Positions 1-8,958 of a stretch of 54,686 nucleotides of DNA are shown here, piece by piece. The stretch lies in assembly GCA_021797825.1 (NCBI GenBank), contig JAJZZA010000018.1, forward strand, positions 1 to 54,686, written 5' to 3'. Both the position numbers and the translations under genes were made by a program. Source of the stretch: Bacillota bacterium. GTDB taxonomy: Bacteria > Bacillota > Sulfobacillia > Sulfobacillales > Sulfobacillaceae. Below the pieces are notes generated by a model. That model worked only from the letters and a program-made list of their open reading frames with translations, made no database searches and had not been told where the DNA came from. The number at the start of each line of letters is the position of its first letter. Position 1 is the first letter of the stretch.

Positions 1-2
1 CC

Positions 3-635
3 CCGGACAACCGGCGCAGTCAAGCCGAGTTTGTCTGTCAACGCTGCGGACACACGGACAATGCGGATCACAATGCGGCGGTCGTTATCGCGAAGCGGGG
101 TATCAAAAAACTTCTTTCCGGCGATCCGCTCACGACATCTCACAAAACCACGCGGATTTTTCGGAAGCGAGGGCCGGAGCGGTCCGCAGTTACGCCCGGG
201 GAGGTCGCACAAGACGTGGGAGGCCGCGGCTTCTCACGCAGCGGTCAACGAACCAGGAAGTTTTGGGAACGAATCCAGAAGCCCCCCGGCCTCGGCCTCG
301 TAGAGGCCAGGCGGCGGGAGAAGTTCATTAAATACAGATCGACGGCCACCTCGGGTGCATCTCGCCGGTCGGTTTGCACGCGATCGGTGGGACGCACCAG
401 GACCCGCCCGGGGGCGATGACCTCACTCGCCCTGCCGTGCCGGTGGCGCGGCGCACCAGACCGAACCCAGTGCGACCCGCTTCGTAGGCGACGACGAGGG
501 TGTTACAGTCGGGTTGCTTCCGTTACCAGCGCATTACGGCTGCCTCCGTATGGGGAATCGTGCCCACGTCACGGTCCGGACCTCGGCGATCACGATGGCC
601 TCGCCAGGGACGTCCCATCCGAGAAACCATGGTAA
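3..635 (+). pseudogene. TnpB (IS200/IS605 OrfB)-like transposase, C-terminal part
   Basis: The window opens inside a reading frame, so the 5' end is missing. The first codons give CQRCGHTDNADHNAA, followed by VVIAKRG. This is the second zinc-ribbon CxxC and the last RuvC aspartate region (DxNAA) found at the C-terminus of TnpB/OrfB proteins of IS200/IS605-type elements. The frame stays open for about 170 residues beyond that motif, to a TAA at 633-635, much longer than a usual TnpB tail. The tail is Arg/Gly-rich with no recognisable domain, so it is probably read-through of non-coding DNA. Whether the missing 5' part is intact cannot be seen. The family call is fairly secure; the 3' boundary is not. 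Confidence 0.6.
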
Positions 636-866
636 TCCATAAGGGACCAGCCTGCTGATTATCGTATCCCAACAAACTGACAGGGTAGATAGTGCCATCA
701 CCACACCGCTCATTGTGGCCCGCGAACGTGGCGATTAACGGGGGCTGGTCATCCTGCCATCTGGATTATTGCGTCGGTTCGAGCGGAAATGCGCGAGCCC
801 AGGGCCTCAACTTACACTTTCTGGGTGATGGATGGGATCTCCCGGCTGAGTGTTGAGGTGCAGCAA

Positions 867-1034
867 TTACGAGTTTTTGAGGAATCTCAGATAGAAAGCG
901 GTAAATACCAAGACAATGCCGACATTCACCATCAGCCGTTCCCAGAAGTGATTCTTAAAGACAAGAAAATCCACACTCAAGATAACGACAACTAACGCCA
1001 CAATGTACAGCACGATAGATAGGTTCCTCGTCAT
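867..1034 (-). CDS. small two-helix membrane protein (55 aa)
   Basis: Reading leftward from an ATG at 1034-1032, a 55-residue protein begins MTRNLSIVLYIVALVVVI. It has two hydrophobic helices, about residues 5-23 and 36-50, separated by a short polar turn (FKNHFWERL), and ends in a basic tail (LRFLKNS). A ribosome site AGGTGAT lies just upstream of the start. The hydrophobic-turn-hydrophobic pattern, the good start and the conservative codon pattern argue for a real gene although it is short. It resembles uncharacterised small membrane proteins common in Firmicutes; no function can be assigned. It stands alone between two transposon remnants. Confidence 0.65.
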   Translation of the reverse strand: MTRNLSIVLYIVALVVVILSVDFLVFKNHFWERLMVNVGIVLVFTAFYLRFLKNS

Positions 1035-1155
1035 TCCATCACCTGGTCTCGGTCGATTGGGTTGCAGTTAATGCGACTAGGGTATTCGCCTTCGTTGACG
1101 CGTAATCCTGCTAGATCGCGCCGACCGCTTAACGGGGCTTCTCCCGATTACCTGA

Positions 1156-2110
1156 TTAGCGTCTTTGACAAGGTGTCGGGAACCAGCACCGCGATAAAAT
1201 CGCTGCGCAATCGTGCGTCCCGCCTTCTTCCTGCCCCGAAGCCGCTAGCCAGCCAGCGGGTGTCGCTTCGTATCTGACAGGCGTGACTTTCCCCGCGATC
1301 CCGTCTTTTGACGGCACCGTCGTCTTCGTTGCCGAAGCCGTCGCCACCGGTCGGACACTTGCAGTTCCCAGCCCTTTAAGGGTAATCGCCGTATGCCCCA
1401 ATCTGGCGATCCCAAGGGCACCAGCCGTCAGGAGTTCGGCAAAGACGGTGCGGTGCTGCGCCGTGAATCCCCGTTCCCATTTGCGCCTCCGTGTAACTGG
1501 CGCAATCATAGAGTCGAAAGAACGCTTCCTTTGAGCGATGGATTTCGCCCAACGCGGGACAAAATTTTCACCCAGGTGGACAGCAGTACGGCTTCCCGAC
1601 CGGTTAGGTCCGCCTCCCGTTGCAAGCGGACAAAGCGGTTGTGCAGGAGTTCCCGACGCTGGGCGTCAGCGACTCTCGGAGTGGTTTGCCGGAGCGTTCC
1701 AAAGCCGCGTTGGCCATATTGCCCGCATGGAACGTGTCGATGACCACGGTGGCCTGCTGGGGGAGCGCAGGACTGGACGGCATCCCCGGTATCGGTGCCA
1801 CATATCCATCGTGACCAATTGCAGGCGTTGACGTAGTGGCCATCGCCTGGGGTGCGCCGTAACGGTTTTCTCATGGCAGTTCACCAACCAGTCAGCCACC
1901 GTACAGGTCCGGACATTGGGCACCACGCCCCGGGGTCGGATGAGATGGATTTCATCCAGACCTGGCCATTGCGGCGTCTCGCCTGATCGGTGGGCTTCTT
2001 AGTGCGCGATATGGTGGTGAAAAATGTTTTTGACCCCCGATTCCACCCAGGACTTCATGGCGGACGTTCGTTCCCGGTTTGAGATACTGGCCAGCCACAC
2101 CTGCCAGCGG
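1156..2110 (-). pseudogene. frameshifted ISL3-family transposase remnant
   Basis: Three leftward frames each carry pieces of one transposase. About 1926-1850 reads VVPNVRTCTVADWLVN; about 1845-1750 reads RLQLVTMDMW and then ATVVIDTFHAGNMANAALE; about 1650-1510 reads READLTGREAVLLSTWVK. In order these match the middle of ISL3-type DDE transposases, where a VVIDxFH motif is followed by xALRxSLTPxQRR and the LLxxW segment. At least two frameshifts separate the pieces, and the part left of 1509 is only weakly recognisable. The element is dead. The ends are approximate and no terminal inverted repeats were identified. Confidence 0.6.
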
Positions 2111-2198
2111 TCGCCGTCACCACCAGAGACGCGGCGCCGCCTTTTAGGCCGCATGCCCGATCTTTAACGCGGTGGCAGTCCGGCCGGGGCCCAACCGG

Positions 2199-4475
2199 TC
2201 AACTGTCTGGTCCCCCCAGGCACGCCAGCGCGGCCTGCCCGAGACTGATGCCGCCGTCGTTGACCGGAATCTCGGAAGCCGTCCATATGCGCAGTCGACT
2301 CCGCCGCAAACACTCTTTCAGCAGCCTCAGCAACAGCATATTTTGAAAAACTCCGCCCGCCAGCACCACGGTCTCGATCCCGTGCCGCTCACCCAGGTGG
2401 GAGACGGCGCGGCCAATCGCCCCCGCCAATTGCTGATGAAAAGCGTAGGCGATGTCGGCCCGATCCCTTCCCCGCTGGCGGTCGCGGACGATGGAGCCAA
2501 GCAACGGCCGGTAGTCCAATTGCTTCCCATCCCATAAGGCCGCGTCTTCACCCAGGGTTTGATGTCCTGACCAAGCCAGGTGTTCCAGCCAGATCGCCGC
2601 TTGCCCCTCAAACGTCATCTCGCCGGTAAACCCCAACATCGCCGCCACGGTGTCGAACAACCGGCCCGCCGACGTGGTCGGGAATACCCGGATTCCCTGG
2701 CGCAGCAATGCCTGGGCCCGGGCAAACCGCTCGGGAAATTGAAACGGCGCTTCCATAAACACCCGGTCGGGAGCAATTTCGGCGAGAAAACCCGCGGCGG
2801 CTTGCACGGGAACTTTGGCCGCCGCGTCGCCGCCCACCAGCGCGGCCGGACGCAAGTGTCCCACCCGCTCAAAACCGCTGGCGATGGAACCGGTGAAAAA
2901 CTCGCCGCCCCATATGGTTCCGTCATCGCCGTAGCCCGTGCCGTCAAAGGCGACCCCAATCACCCGCTCATCCCAGGCACCCCGCTCGGCCAGTACGGCG
3001 GCGATGTGCGCGCGGTGATGCTGCACGGCCAGGGTGCGGCGTGCCGGCAAATCGGCCGCATGGGCGGACGAGCGATAACCCGGATGCAGGTCATGGGCGA
3101 CCAGCAACTCGTCCCCAGCAATGTCATACATGGCGCGCACATCGTCGATGGCCTGGCAAAACCCCGAAAACGCGGCGAAATTGTCCAGATCGCCGAGATG
3201 CTGGCTCATCACCGCCTGACCCTTGACCACCAGCGTCACGGTATTCTTCAGATCCGCGCCCGTCGCCAGCACCGGTCCAGACGACTCGGGCATCCGCGCT
3301 ACCACGGTGGGCGCATATCCGCGGGCTCGCCGCACGATCATTTTCCCCAGCGAACCGGACTGAATGACCGAGTCATCCACTCTTCTCGCCACCGGGCGCT
3401 CCCCGCACAAAAACCCGTCCGCGATGCCGGCCAGACGGGTCTCGGCCTCGTCATCTTGATAGGCGATGGGTTCGCTGGAGCGGTTGGCGCTGGTCATCAC
3501 CAAGACGGCAGGCGCGTCGAAATGAAAGAGCAGGTGGTGCAACGGGGTATACGGCAGCATGACCCCCAAATTGCGGTTATCCGGCGCCACCCCGGGCAGA
3601 GGGCGGCGCGCGCGGGCCACGACAATCGGGGCGGCAACGGAGGTCAGCAACGCCTCGGCATCGCCATCCAGGACGACGACCGCGCCCGCCGCCGCCAGAT
3701 CCCGCGCCATCAACGCAAAGGCCTGGTCCTTTCTGTACTTGCGGGATCGGAGCGCCGCCACCGCCGCGGGATTTCGGGCATCGCACGCCAAATGATAGCC
3801 GCCCAAGCCTTTAATCGCCAGGATGCGTCCTTGCCGCAGCAGTTGGGCCGCCATCCGCACCGCTTCGGCGTCACCGGTCACAGTCCGCTCGGGCAGCTTT
3901 AAGCGGTAATGCGGCCCGCAAGCGGGACAGGCTACCGGTTGGGCGTGAAACCGCCGATCATCCGGGTCGTGGTATTCCCGCGCGCAGTCCCCGCACAACG
4001 GCCAGGGAGCCATGGTGGTGTGCGGGCGGTCATAGGGAAGCTCCAAAATGATGGAGTAGCGGGGGCCGCAATCCGTGCAGTTGATATACGGATATAAGTA
4101 ACGCCGATTATGCGGATCAAACAGTTCGGTCCGACAGGCGTCGCAGATCGCCAAGTCCGCCGAAATGCGTGCGGTCGGTCGCGCGGCGGTCTGACTCTGC
4201 CGGATGGCGAACGTTTTCAGCTGATCCGGCGTGGCCTCGCTGACGTTCATCTCGGCAATCCGTGCGGCGGGCGGGTGATTGGCCCGCAGCGCCTCCAAAA
4301 ATCCGGCCGTCGCATCGGGATGGCCTTCGACATGGATTTCGACGCCAACCCCGTTGTTTAGGACCCAGCCATTAACGTGAAAGTTCCGCGCCATCCGATA
4401 GACAAAGGGACGGAACCCCACCCCTTGCACCACGCCCCGCACGTGAATGCGGTGCGCCACAATTCCCTCCGGCAT
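2199..4475 (-). CDS. hypF: HypF carbamoyltransferase, [NiFe]-hydrogenase maturation
   Basis: HypF (758 aa, normal length) uses carbamoyl phosphate and ATP to make the thiocarboxamide on HypE that becomes the CN ligands of the NiFe site. Visible in order: an acylphosphatase domain (about 1-95, with HVRGVVQGVGFRPFVYR), two zinc fingers (about 110-190, CDAC...CTDCGP and CGDC...CPACGP), a YrdC-like domain (about 200-390), and a Kae1/TobZ-type carbamoyltransferase domain with HHRAHIAAVLAE and FDGTGYGDDG. A ribosome site GGGGAGG precedes the ATG. It is the last gene of the leftward hydrogenase operon, after the glutaredoxin-like gene. No key residue appears lost. Confidence 0.96.
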   Translation of the reverse strand: MPEGIVAHRIHVRGVVQGVGFRPFVYRMARNFHVNGWVLNNGVGVEIHVEGHPDATAGFLEALRANHPPAARIAEMNVSEATPDQLKTFAIRQSQTAARPTARISADLAICDACRTELFDPHNRRYLYPYINCTDCGPRYSIILELPYDRPHTTMAPWPLCGDCAREYHDPDDRRFHAQPVACPACGPHYRLKLPERTVTGDAEAVRMAAQLLRQGRILAIKGLGGYHLACDARNPAAVAALRSRKYRKDQAFALMARDLAAAGAVVVLDGDAEALLTSVAAPIVVARARRPLPGVAPDNRNLGVMLPYTPLHHLLFHFDAPAVLVMTSANRSSEPIAYQDDEAETRLAGIADGFLCGERPVARRVDDSVIQSGSLGKMIVRRARGYAPTVVARMPESSGPVLATGADLKNTVTLVVKGQAVMSQHLGDLDNFAAFSGFCQAIDDVRAMYDIAGDELLVAHDLHPGYRSSAHAADLPARRTLAVQHHRAHIAAVLAERGAWDERVIGVAFDGTGYGDDGTIWGGEFFTGSIASGFERVGHLRPAALVGGDAAAKVPVQAAAGFLAEIAPDRVFMEAPFQFPERFARAQALLRQGIRVFPTTSAGRLFDTVAAMLGFTGEMTFEGQAAIWLEHLAWSGHQTLGEDAALWDGKQLDYRPLLGSIVRDRQRGRDRADIAYAFHQQLAGAIGRAVSHLGERHGIETVVLAGGVFQNMLLLRLLKECLRRSRLRIWTASEIPVNDGGISLGQAALACLGGPDS

Positions 4476-4533
4476 ATTGTCGGCCTCCCCGCCAACCGGC
4501 GGTCACACCCAGGTTTCGGGAGGTTGGCGTCAA

Positions 4534-4761
4534 TTAGGGGTCGCCCGCCACGCAACCCCGGCCTTGCCACCCGATCTGGGTAATCTTGCCGTCTTTGACC
4601 AAAACCGGCACCGTGCGGATCGAGGTCAGGGCCGCCAACCGCGCTTTGGCAGCAGAATCGGTTTGCACATCATATTCGGTAAAGTCCGTGCCCGTCCACC
4701 AAAGGTGCTCCCGCAACTCGGCGGTATAGGGACACGACCGGGTGCCGTATAGCTCCACCAT
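4534..4761 (-). CDS. glutaredoxin/thioredoxin-fold small protein in hyp operon
   Basis: A 75-aa protein starting MVELYGTRSCPYTAELREHL, preceded by AAAGGGGT. The first strand followed by CPYT (Cys10) and the later TVPVL cis-Pro segment are those of a glutaredoxin. The second active-site Cys is Thr here, so it is a monothiol type. The tail has another Cys in GWQGRGC. It lies between hypE and hypF in the same direction. A longer in-frame start at 4782 exists but has no better ribosome site. A role in keeping Hyp cysteines or the C-terminal HypE cysteine reduced is inference from position only. Confidence 0.7.
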   Translation of the reverse strand: MVELYGTRSCPYTAELREHLWWTGTDFTEYDVQTDSAAKARLAALTSIRTVPVLVKDGKITQIGWQGRGCVAGDP

Positions 4762-4838
4762 GATTGAGACCCCTTTCTGCAAACCTTCGCCGGTGACGCC
4801 TGCCCCAAGCCTGCGGCTGCCCGGTGGATTTCAATCCA

Positions 4839-5873
4839 TCAGCAGATGCGCGGGAGCGGATCGCCCACCAACACATCGATGACGCGGCTGCTCCCGTACC
4901 GGGTGCGCGCCAGCACCGTTCGCGCCGGCTCAGCACGGATCTCGCCGATGCAGGCCGCCTCCCCTCCCCCCGGCACCGCGTGCAACGCGGCCAGCGCGCC
5001 GTCGGCCGCGTCCGCGGCCACAACCGCCAAAAACTGCCCTTCGCAGGCGATATGCAAAGGATCCAGTCCCAGCAGTTCGCAGGCTCCGCGCACCGGATCC
5101 GAAACCGGAACCGCCTCGTCGACCAACATCACCGCCAGCTTGGCGTCACGGGCCAACTCGTTAAGCGCGGTCGCCACCCCGCCCCGGGTGGGATCCCGCA
5201 TCCACCGCAGATCCGGCCCGCAGGCCGCCAGCATGGCGTTCACAAATGGCCACACCGAACGCGTATCGGACCGCAAATCGGCTTCGAAATCCAAGTCGCC
5301 GCGCGCCAGCAAAATCGTAATGCCGTGATCGCCAATCGGTCCCGACAGCAAGATCTTGTCCCCGGGACGGACCGCCCCCGGCGAAAGCCGGCTGCGGCCA
5401 TCAACCAATCCTATCCCGGCGCTGCTAATGTACATCCCGTCGCACTTGCCGTGTTCCACCACCTTGGTGTCGCCCCCCGCCACCAGGACACCCGCATCCC
5501 GGGCGGCGGCGGCCAGTGCAGCCACTTGCACCTCTAAAACGCTGGACGGCAGTCCCGCTTCCAGTACGAAGGTCGTTAACAAGGCCAAGGGCTTGGCGCC
5601 CGAGACGGCCAAGTCGTTCACCGTTCCGTTAACCGCCAACTCGCCGATCGACCCCCCTGGAAAAGAGAGCGGCTTCACTACAAAACTGTCCGCGGTTAAA
5701 GCCAACCGGGTGCCGTTGACATCGCAATACGCGGCATCCGCCAAGGGTGCCAGCAACTCGTTCTGCAGATAGGGCATGAATAGTCCCTCGATCAGGCGTC
5801 TGCTCGCTTTTCCGCCCGCGCCATGAGCTAGTTCTATCTGGGTGTCGCGAAATCCGACCGTCCGTGTCATCAT
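4839..5873 (-). CDS. hypE: HypE, [NiFe]-hydrogenase cyanide-ligand synthesis
   Basis: HypE (344 aa) is the PurM/AIR-synthase-like partner of HypF. Its C-terminal cysteine accepts a carbamoyl group and ATP-dependent dehydration turns this into thiocyanate. Visible: N-terminal ELAHGAGGKASRRLIEG nucleotide-binding segment, VLVAGGDTKVVE, DPTRGGVATALNELA, and the diagnostic terminal PRIC ending in Cys. The start chosen is the ATG at 5873 (MMTRTVGFRDTQIEL) with GAGGTG upstream; the frame stays open further upstream to 6071 but that stretch is not HypE-like and would overlap hypD. It sits 85 nt downstream of hypD. Confidence 0.95.
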   Translation of the reverse strand: MMTRTVGFRDTQIELAHGAGGKASRRLIEGLFMPYLQNELLAPLADAAYCDVNGTRLALTADSFVVKPLSFPGGSIGELAVNGTVNDLAVSGAKPLALLTTFVLEAGLPSSVLEVQVAALAAAARDAGVLVAGGDTKVVEHGKCDGMYISSAGIGLVDGRSRLSPGAVRPGDKILLSGPIGDHGITILLARGDLDFEADLRSDTRSVWPFVNAMLAACGPDLRWMRDPTRGGVATALNELARDAKLAVMLVDEAVPVSDPVRGACELLGLDPLHIACEGQFLAVVAADAADGALAALHAVPGGGEAACIGEIRAEPARTVLARTRYGSSRVIDVLVGDPLPRIC

Positions 5874-5958
5874 GACTGCACCTCGCCAGTTTTCTGCGTT
5901 TTCACGCCTGCGGGACCTTAACGCCGCCGACATGGCGTCCGTCAGGGCACCGGCCGTT

Positions 5959-7077
5959 TCATCCCTCCGCGACTTGCCGCAGGTAAACATGCTCATAGTA
6001 CGCCGCGCACGATCCTTCGGAAGAGACCATGAGCGCTCCAATGGGACGTTCCGGGGTGCACTCCCGGCCAAACACTTGGCATTGCCGGGGTTTTAATGCG
6101 CCCTTGAGGACATCTCCGCATTGCGCCGCCTTCGGGTCGGTCACGCGCAGGCCGCTGACCGCAAACCGTGTTTCCGCATCCCATTGGGCAAAGTCCGCCT
6201 GCAGTTTTAACGCCGACTGCGCAATGGCTCCGAGACCCCGCCACTCGAATTCGGGGCGGACCGCAAAGACCTCCTCCAAAGCGCGCAACGCCGCCGGATT
6301 TCCTTCCCAGGGCACCACCCGCTTGTATTGGTTTTGCACCTCGGCCCGACCCTCGTTCAGCTGCCGCAAGACCATCGCAATCGACTGCAGCAGGTCGACC
6401 GGTTCAAAGCCGGAGACCACCACCGGTTTGCCGTAATCCTGCGCCACCAGCTCATAGGGACGGCAGCCAATTACCGCCGAGACGTGGCCTGGCCCGATAA
6501 ACCCGTCCAGCCGCATGTCCGGTGCATCCAGAATGGCCTGAATCGCGGGCATGACCAGCACATGGTTGCTAAAAACCGTGAAATTGCGCACCCCCAGCGC
6601 ACGGGCGCGAAGCACGGTAAACGCCGTGGACGGCGCGGTGGTTTCAAAGCCGATGGCAAAAAAGACCACCTGCCGGTCCGGATTCTCCCCAGCAAGTTTT
6701 AGCGCGTCGAGCGGCGAATACACCATCCGCACATCCATCCCTCGCGCCTTGCGTTCCAAGGGACTGCCCATTTGCCCCGGAACCCGCATCATGTCCCCGA
6801 ACGCCGCCATGATGACTGCGGGATCTTCCGCGATCGCCATCCCGTCGTCAATCCGGCCCATCGGCAGCACACAGACCGGGCAACCCGGGCCATGCACCAA
6901 TTCAATGTTGGCGGGGAGCAGGTCGTGGAGACCAAATCGGTAGATGGCAAATGTATGGCCGCCGCACACTTCCATAATCCGGTAGATCCGGTCGGGATGG
7001 GCCAACCGGCGGATCTCGGCGGCGGTCTGTTCGATCAGGACGGGATCGCGAAATTCGTCAACGTATTTCATTTTCAT
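5959..7077 (-). CDS. hypD: HypD, Fe(CN)2CO assembly scaffold
   Basis: HypD (372 aa, typical) carries a [4Fe-4S] cluster and, with HypC, is the scaffold on which the Fe(CN)2CO unit is built. Motifs seen: MEVCGGHTFAIYRFGL, GPGCPVCVLP, FAIGFETTAPSTAF, and the C-terminal Cys-rich section (QCGDVL, FGRECTPERPIGALMVSSEG, CAAYYEH). The start is the ATG at 7077 (MKMKYVDEFRDP), with GGGAGGAAGC in front; it overlaps the stop of the upstream hypC-like gene by ATGA, implying translational coupling. The open frame continues upstream to 7401 without family similarity and is not part of the gene. Confidence 0.95.
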   Translation of the reverse strand: MKMKYVDEFRDPVLIEQTAAEIRRLAHPDRIYRIMEVCGGHTFAIYRFGLHDLLPANIELVHGPGCPVCVLPMGRIDDGMAIAEDPAVIMAAFGDMMRVPGQMGSPLERKARGMDVRMVYSPLDALKLAGENPDRQVVFFAIGFETTAPSTAFTVLRARALGVRNFTVFSNHVLVMPAIQAILDAPDMRLDGFIGPGHVSAVIGCRPYELVAQDYGKPVVVSGFEPVDLLQSIAMVLRQLNEGRAEVQNQYKRVVPWEGNPAALRALEEVFAVRPEFEWRGLGAIAQSALKLQADFAQWDAETRFAVSGLRVTDPKAAQCGDVLKGALKPRQCQVFGRECTPERPIGALMVSSEGSCAAYYEHVYLRQVAEG

Positions 7078-7307
7078 GCTTCCTCCCGGGCGCGGCCAAT
7101 CGCCAGACCGGCATGCACCAACAGGATATCGCCAACCTTGGCATCGGGCACAAAATCCACGATGGTCCAGGCGCGTTGCGCCAAGCGGTCTTCGACCAAG
7201 GCCTCCGACCCGTTTAAGGCAACCACCCGAACGGGTACCGCCAGGTCTTGGCAGGTGGAACAGCCATCTTGGTCCAATGTGCAAGTTCCGTAGAATCGAA
7301 GCTCCAT
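7074..7307 (-). CDS. second HypC/HupF-like chaperone, atypical N-terminus
   Basis: A 77-aa protein, MELRFYGTCTLDQDGCSTCQ followed by DLAVPVRVVALNG. The core (VRVV...ALVED...VDFVPDAKVGDILLVHAGLAIGR) follows the HypC/HupF OB-fold pattern, including GDxLLVHxGxAI. Unlike canonical HypC it does not begin Met-Cys, so the processed N-terminal cysteine that binds iron is absent. Instead three cysteines (9, 16, 19) cluster as CTLDQDGCSTC, which could form a metal or redox site. It lies between hypC and hypD, and its stop overlaps the hypD start by 4 nt. Family is clear, exact role is not. Confidence 0.8.
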   Translation of the reverse strand: MELRFYGTCTLDQDGCSTCQDLAVPVRVVALNGSEALVEDRLAQRAWTIVDFVPDAKVGDILLVHAGLAIGRAREEA

Positions 7308-7433
7308 GACGGCCTCTTCCTTTCGTCAACGGTGGGGCCAAAAGATCCTGGTCTTGTCCGGTTAGGGTCTTGACATCGCCCGCGTCTGGCGGCGGATGCA
7401 CTTCGCGCGGGCGGGAGTCTTTGTTTCCGGCGC

Positions 7434-7709
7434 TTACGTTTCGTCAAACTGATAGCCCTCGACTTCTTGGCGGGCTTGCATCGCCTCACCCAACATCGCC
7501 AATAGCCGCAACTGCTCCTGGGCCTGTTCCTCGCTGATTTTGCTCATGGCAAAGCCCACGTGGATCAATACCCAGTCCCCCGCTTTAACCCCCTGTTCCT
7601 GCAAGAGGCCGAGGTTGACCTTGCGCCGCACACCCGAAACTTCCACGGTGGCATAATGCGGGTTCTCCTCCGGCGCATCGATTAACTGTCCCGGAATCGC
7701 CAGACACAT
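7434..7709 (-). CDS. hypC: HypC, hydrogenase assembly chaperone
   Basis: HypC (91 aa) begins MCLAIPGQLI, with the Met-Cys start essential for binding the iron centre with HypD and for escorting the large subunit. The rest fits the family: VEVSGVRRKVNLGLL, VKAGDWVLIHVGFAMSKI, and a helical C-terminal tail (EEQAQEQLRLLAMLGEA). AGGAGGGAAATCA precedes the ATG. It follows the NHL gene in the operon, 142 nt downstream, and is followed after about 126 nt by a divergent paralogue. Confidence 0.95.
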   Translation of the reverse strand: MCLAIPGQLIDAPEENPHYATVEVSGVRRKVNLGLLQEQGVKAGDWVLIHVGFAMSKISEEQAQEQLRLLAMLGEAMQARQEVEGYQFDET

Positions 7710-7851
7710 TGATTTCCCTCCTCATTCTCCCGTGGCCGGGGACCCCTCTCATCCCGAGCGGCTGCCAGCGGCCGTCGCCACGGTCCCCGGCCTAGGGCCG
7801 CCGTCCGGTTCCGGGGCACCGCATCCGGCAGGCCGGTCATCTTTTTGGTCG

Positions 7852-8958
7852 TCACATCGCGCGCGGCACCCTCCACAACATGACCCGGTTGTTGCCGGAA
7901 TCGGCCACCGCCAGCAAGTCGCCATGCAGACAAATGCCATAGGGCCAGCAGAGCGTGTCCGCTCTGACCGCTTGCCACTGATTTTCCCCGCTGTCGTCAA
8001 AATTGGCCTGTCCGATCACGTCCGCGGCCGGCACCCCCTCCCCCTTTGGGGGAAGATCCCGAAAGATCACGATCCGGTTGTTCGCCGTATCCGCCACCGC
8101 CAGCCTGCCGTCGGCCCAACTCGCACCGTAGGGTGAGCGCAGCGCATGCGCCCCTTGCGGCACATGCGGCAGCTCGCGGGTATCGTTGAAGGCCCGCTGC
8201 CCCAACACCAGATCGGCGGGACGGTCACGCGTCGGCAGGGGACAATAGCCCAGCACGCGGTGGTTGCCGGCGTCGGCCACGTACAAATGGTCCCGGTCGC
8301 CGGCGACGGCATGGGGCCATCGAAACGAATCGGCAGCCACGGGCTGTCCCCGGTTCTCCAGACCCGCGGTGAAATCGGCTTGTCCCAACACCAGCTGCGG
8401 CGGCTCGCCAGCTTCCGGCAGTCCGCGCCAGCCGAGGATCCGGCGGTTGCCGGTATCGGCCACATAAAACCAGTCCCCGACCGGCCCGGCGCCATAGGGC
8501 CAGTAGAAGCCGAGCGGCCCGATGGCGCCCCCCCGGTTGGGCAGCGTCTGGGCAAAATCGGGCTGCCCGACCACATAGGCCGGCGGCTCGGCGTTGACTT
8601 GCGGAACCCGTTTCCAAATCAGCAGGCGATGGTGCCAGGCGTCGGCCACATACAACCGGCCCTGGCAGACGCCGACCCCCGTCGGCAAATGCAAGAGTCC
8701 CGGACCCTCCGTTTCGAAATCCGGTTGGCCCAAGACCACGTCGGCCGGCTGATGATCGCGCGTGGGCAAGCCGTGCCAGATCAACACCCGGTGATTGCCG
8801 GAATCGGATACCACCAGCACCCGGTCGTCCAGGTACACGTGACGGGGCGCATAGCAATGGCGGCTGGTCGGCGACGCGTCCGGCAAAGCCAACCCGCCCG
8901 GCGCGGGCGCGCCCAGCCAGCGCACCGGCGAGGCTTTCAACTGGGTCGACGCAGCCAT
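7852..8958 (-). CDS. NHL-repeat beta-propeller protein of the hydrogenase operon
   Basis: A 368-aa protein built of six repeats. Each repeat pairs a V(A/S)D(S/A/T)xNxRxLxW strand motif with a VLGQxDF motif, starting near residues 50, 105, 160, 220, 280 and 335. This is the layout of a six-bladed NHL propeller, normally a protein-binding platform. No signal peptide is visible at the chosen start (MAASTQLKAS, ATG at 8958, ribosome site GGAGGGGGG), so it should be cytoplasmic. It overlaps the end of the NifU-Rieske gene by 22 nt. NHL proteins are recurrent partners in group 1h hydrogenase operons; a scaffold or electron-transfer-assembly role is inference. Confidence 0.85.
   Translation of the reverse strand: MAASTQLKASPVRWLGAPAPGGLALPDASPTSRHCYAPRHVYLDDRVLVVSDSGNHRVLIWHGLPTRDHQPADVVLGQPDFETEGPGLLHLPTGVGVCQGRLYVADAWHHRLLIWKRVPQVNAEPPAYVVGQPDFAQTLPNRGGAIGPLGFYWPYGAGPVGDWFYVADTGNRRILGWRGLPEAGEPPQLVLGQADFTAGLENRGQPVAADSFRWPHAVAGDRDHLYVADAGNHRVLGYCPLPTRDRPADLVLGQRAFNDTRELPHVPQGAHALRSPYGASWADGRLAVADTANNRIVIFRDLPPKGEGVPAADVIGQANFDDSGENQWQAVRADTLCWPYGICLHGDLLAVADSGNNRVMLWRVPRAM

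Noticed and set aside
2580-3902. Long rightward open frame opposite hypF
   Set aside because: It lies entirely antisense to hypF, has Arg/Gln/His-rich low-complexity content and no family motif; it is a GC-driven shadow.
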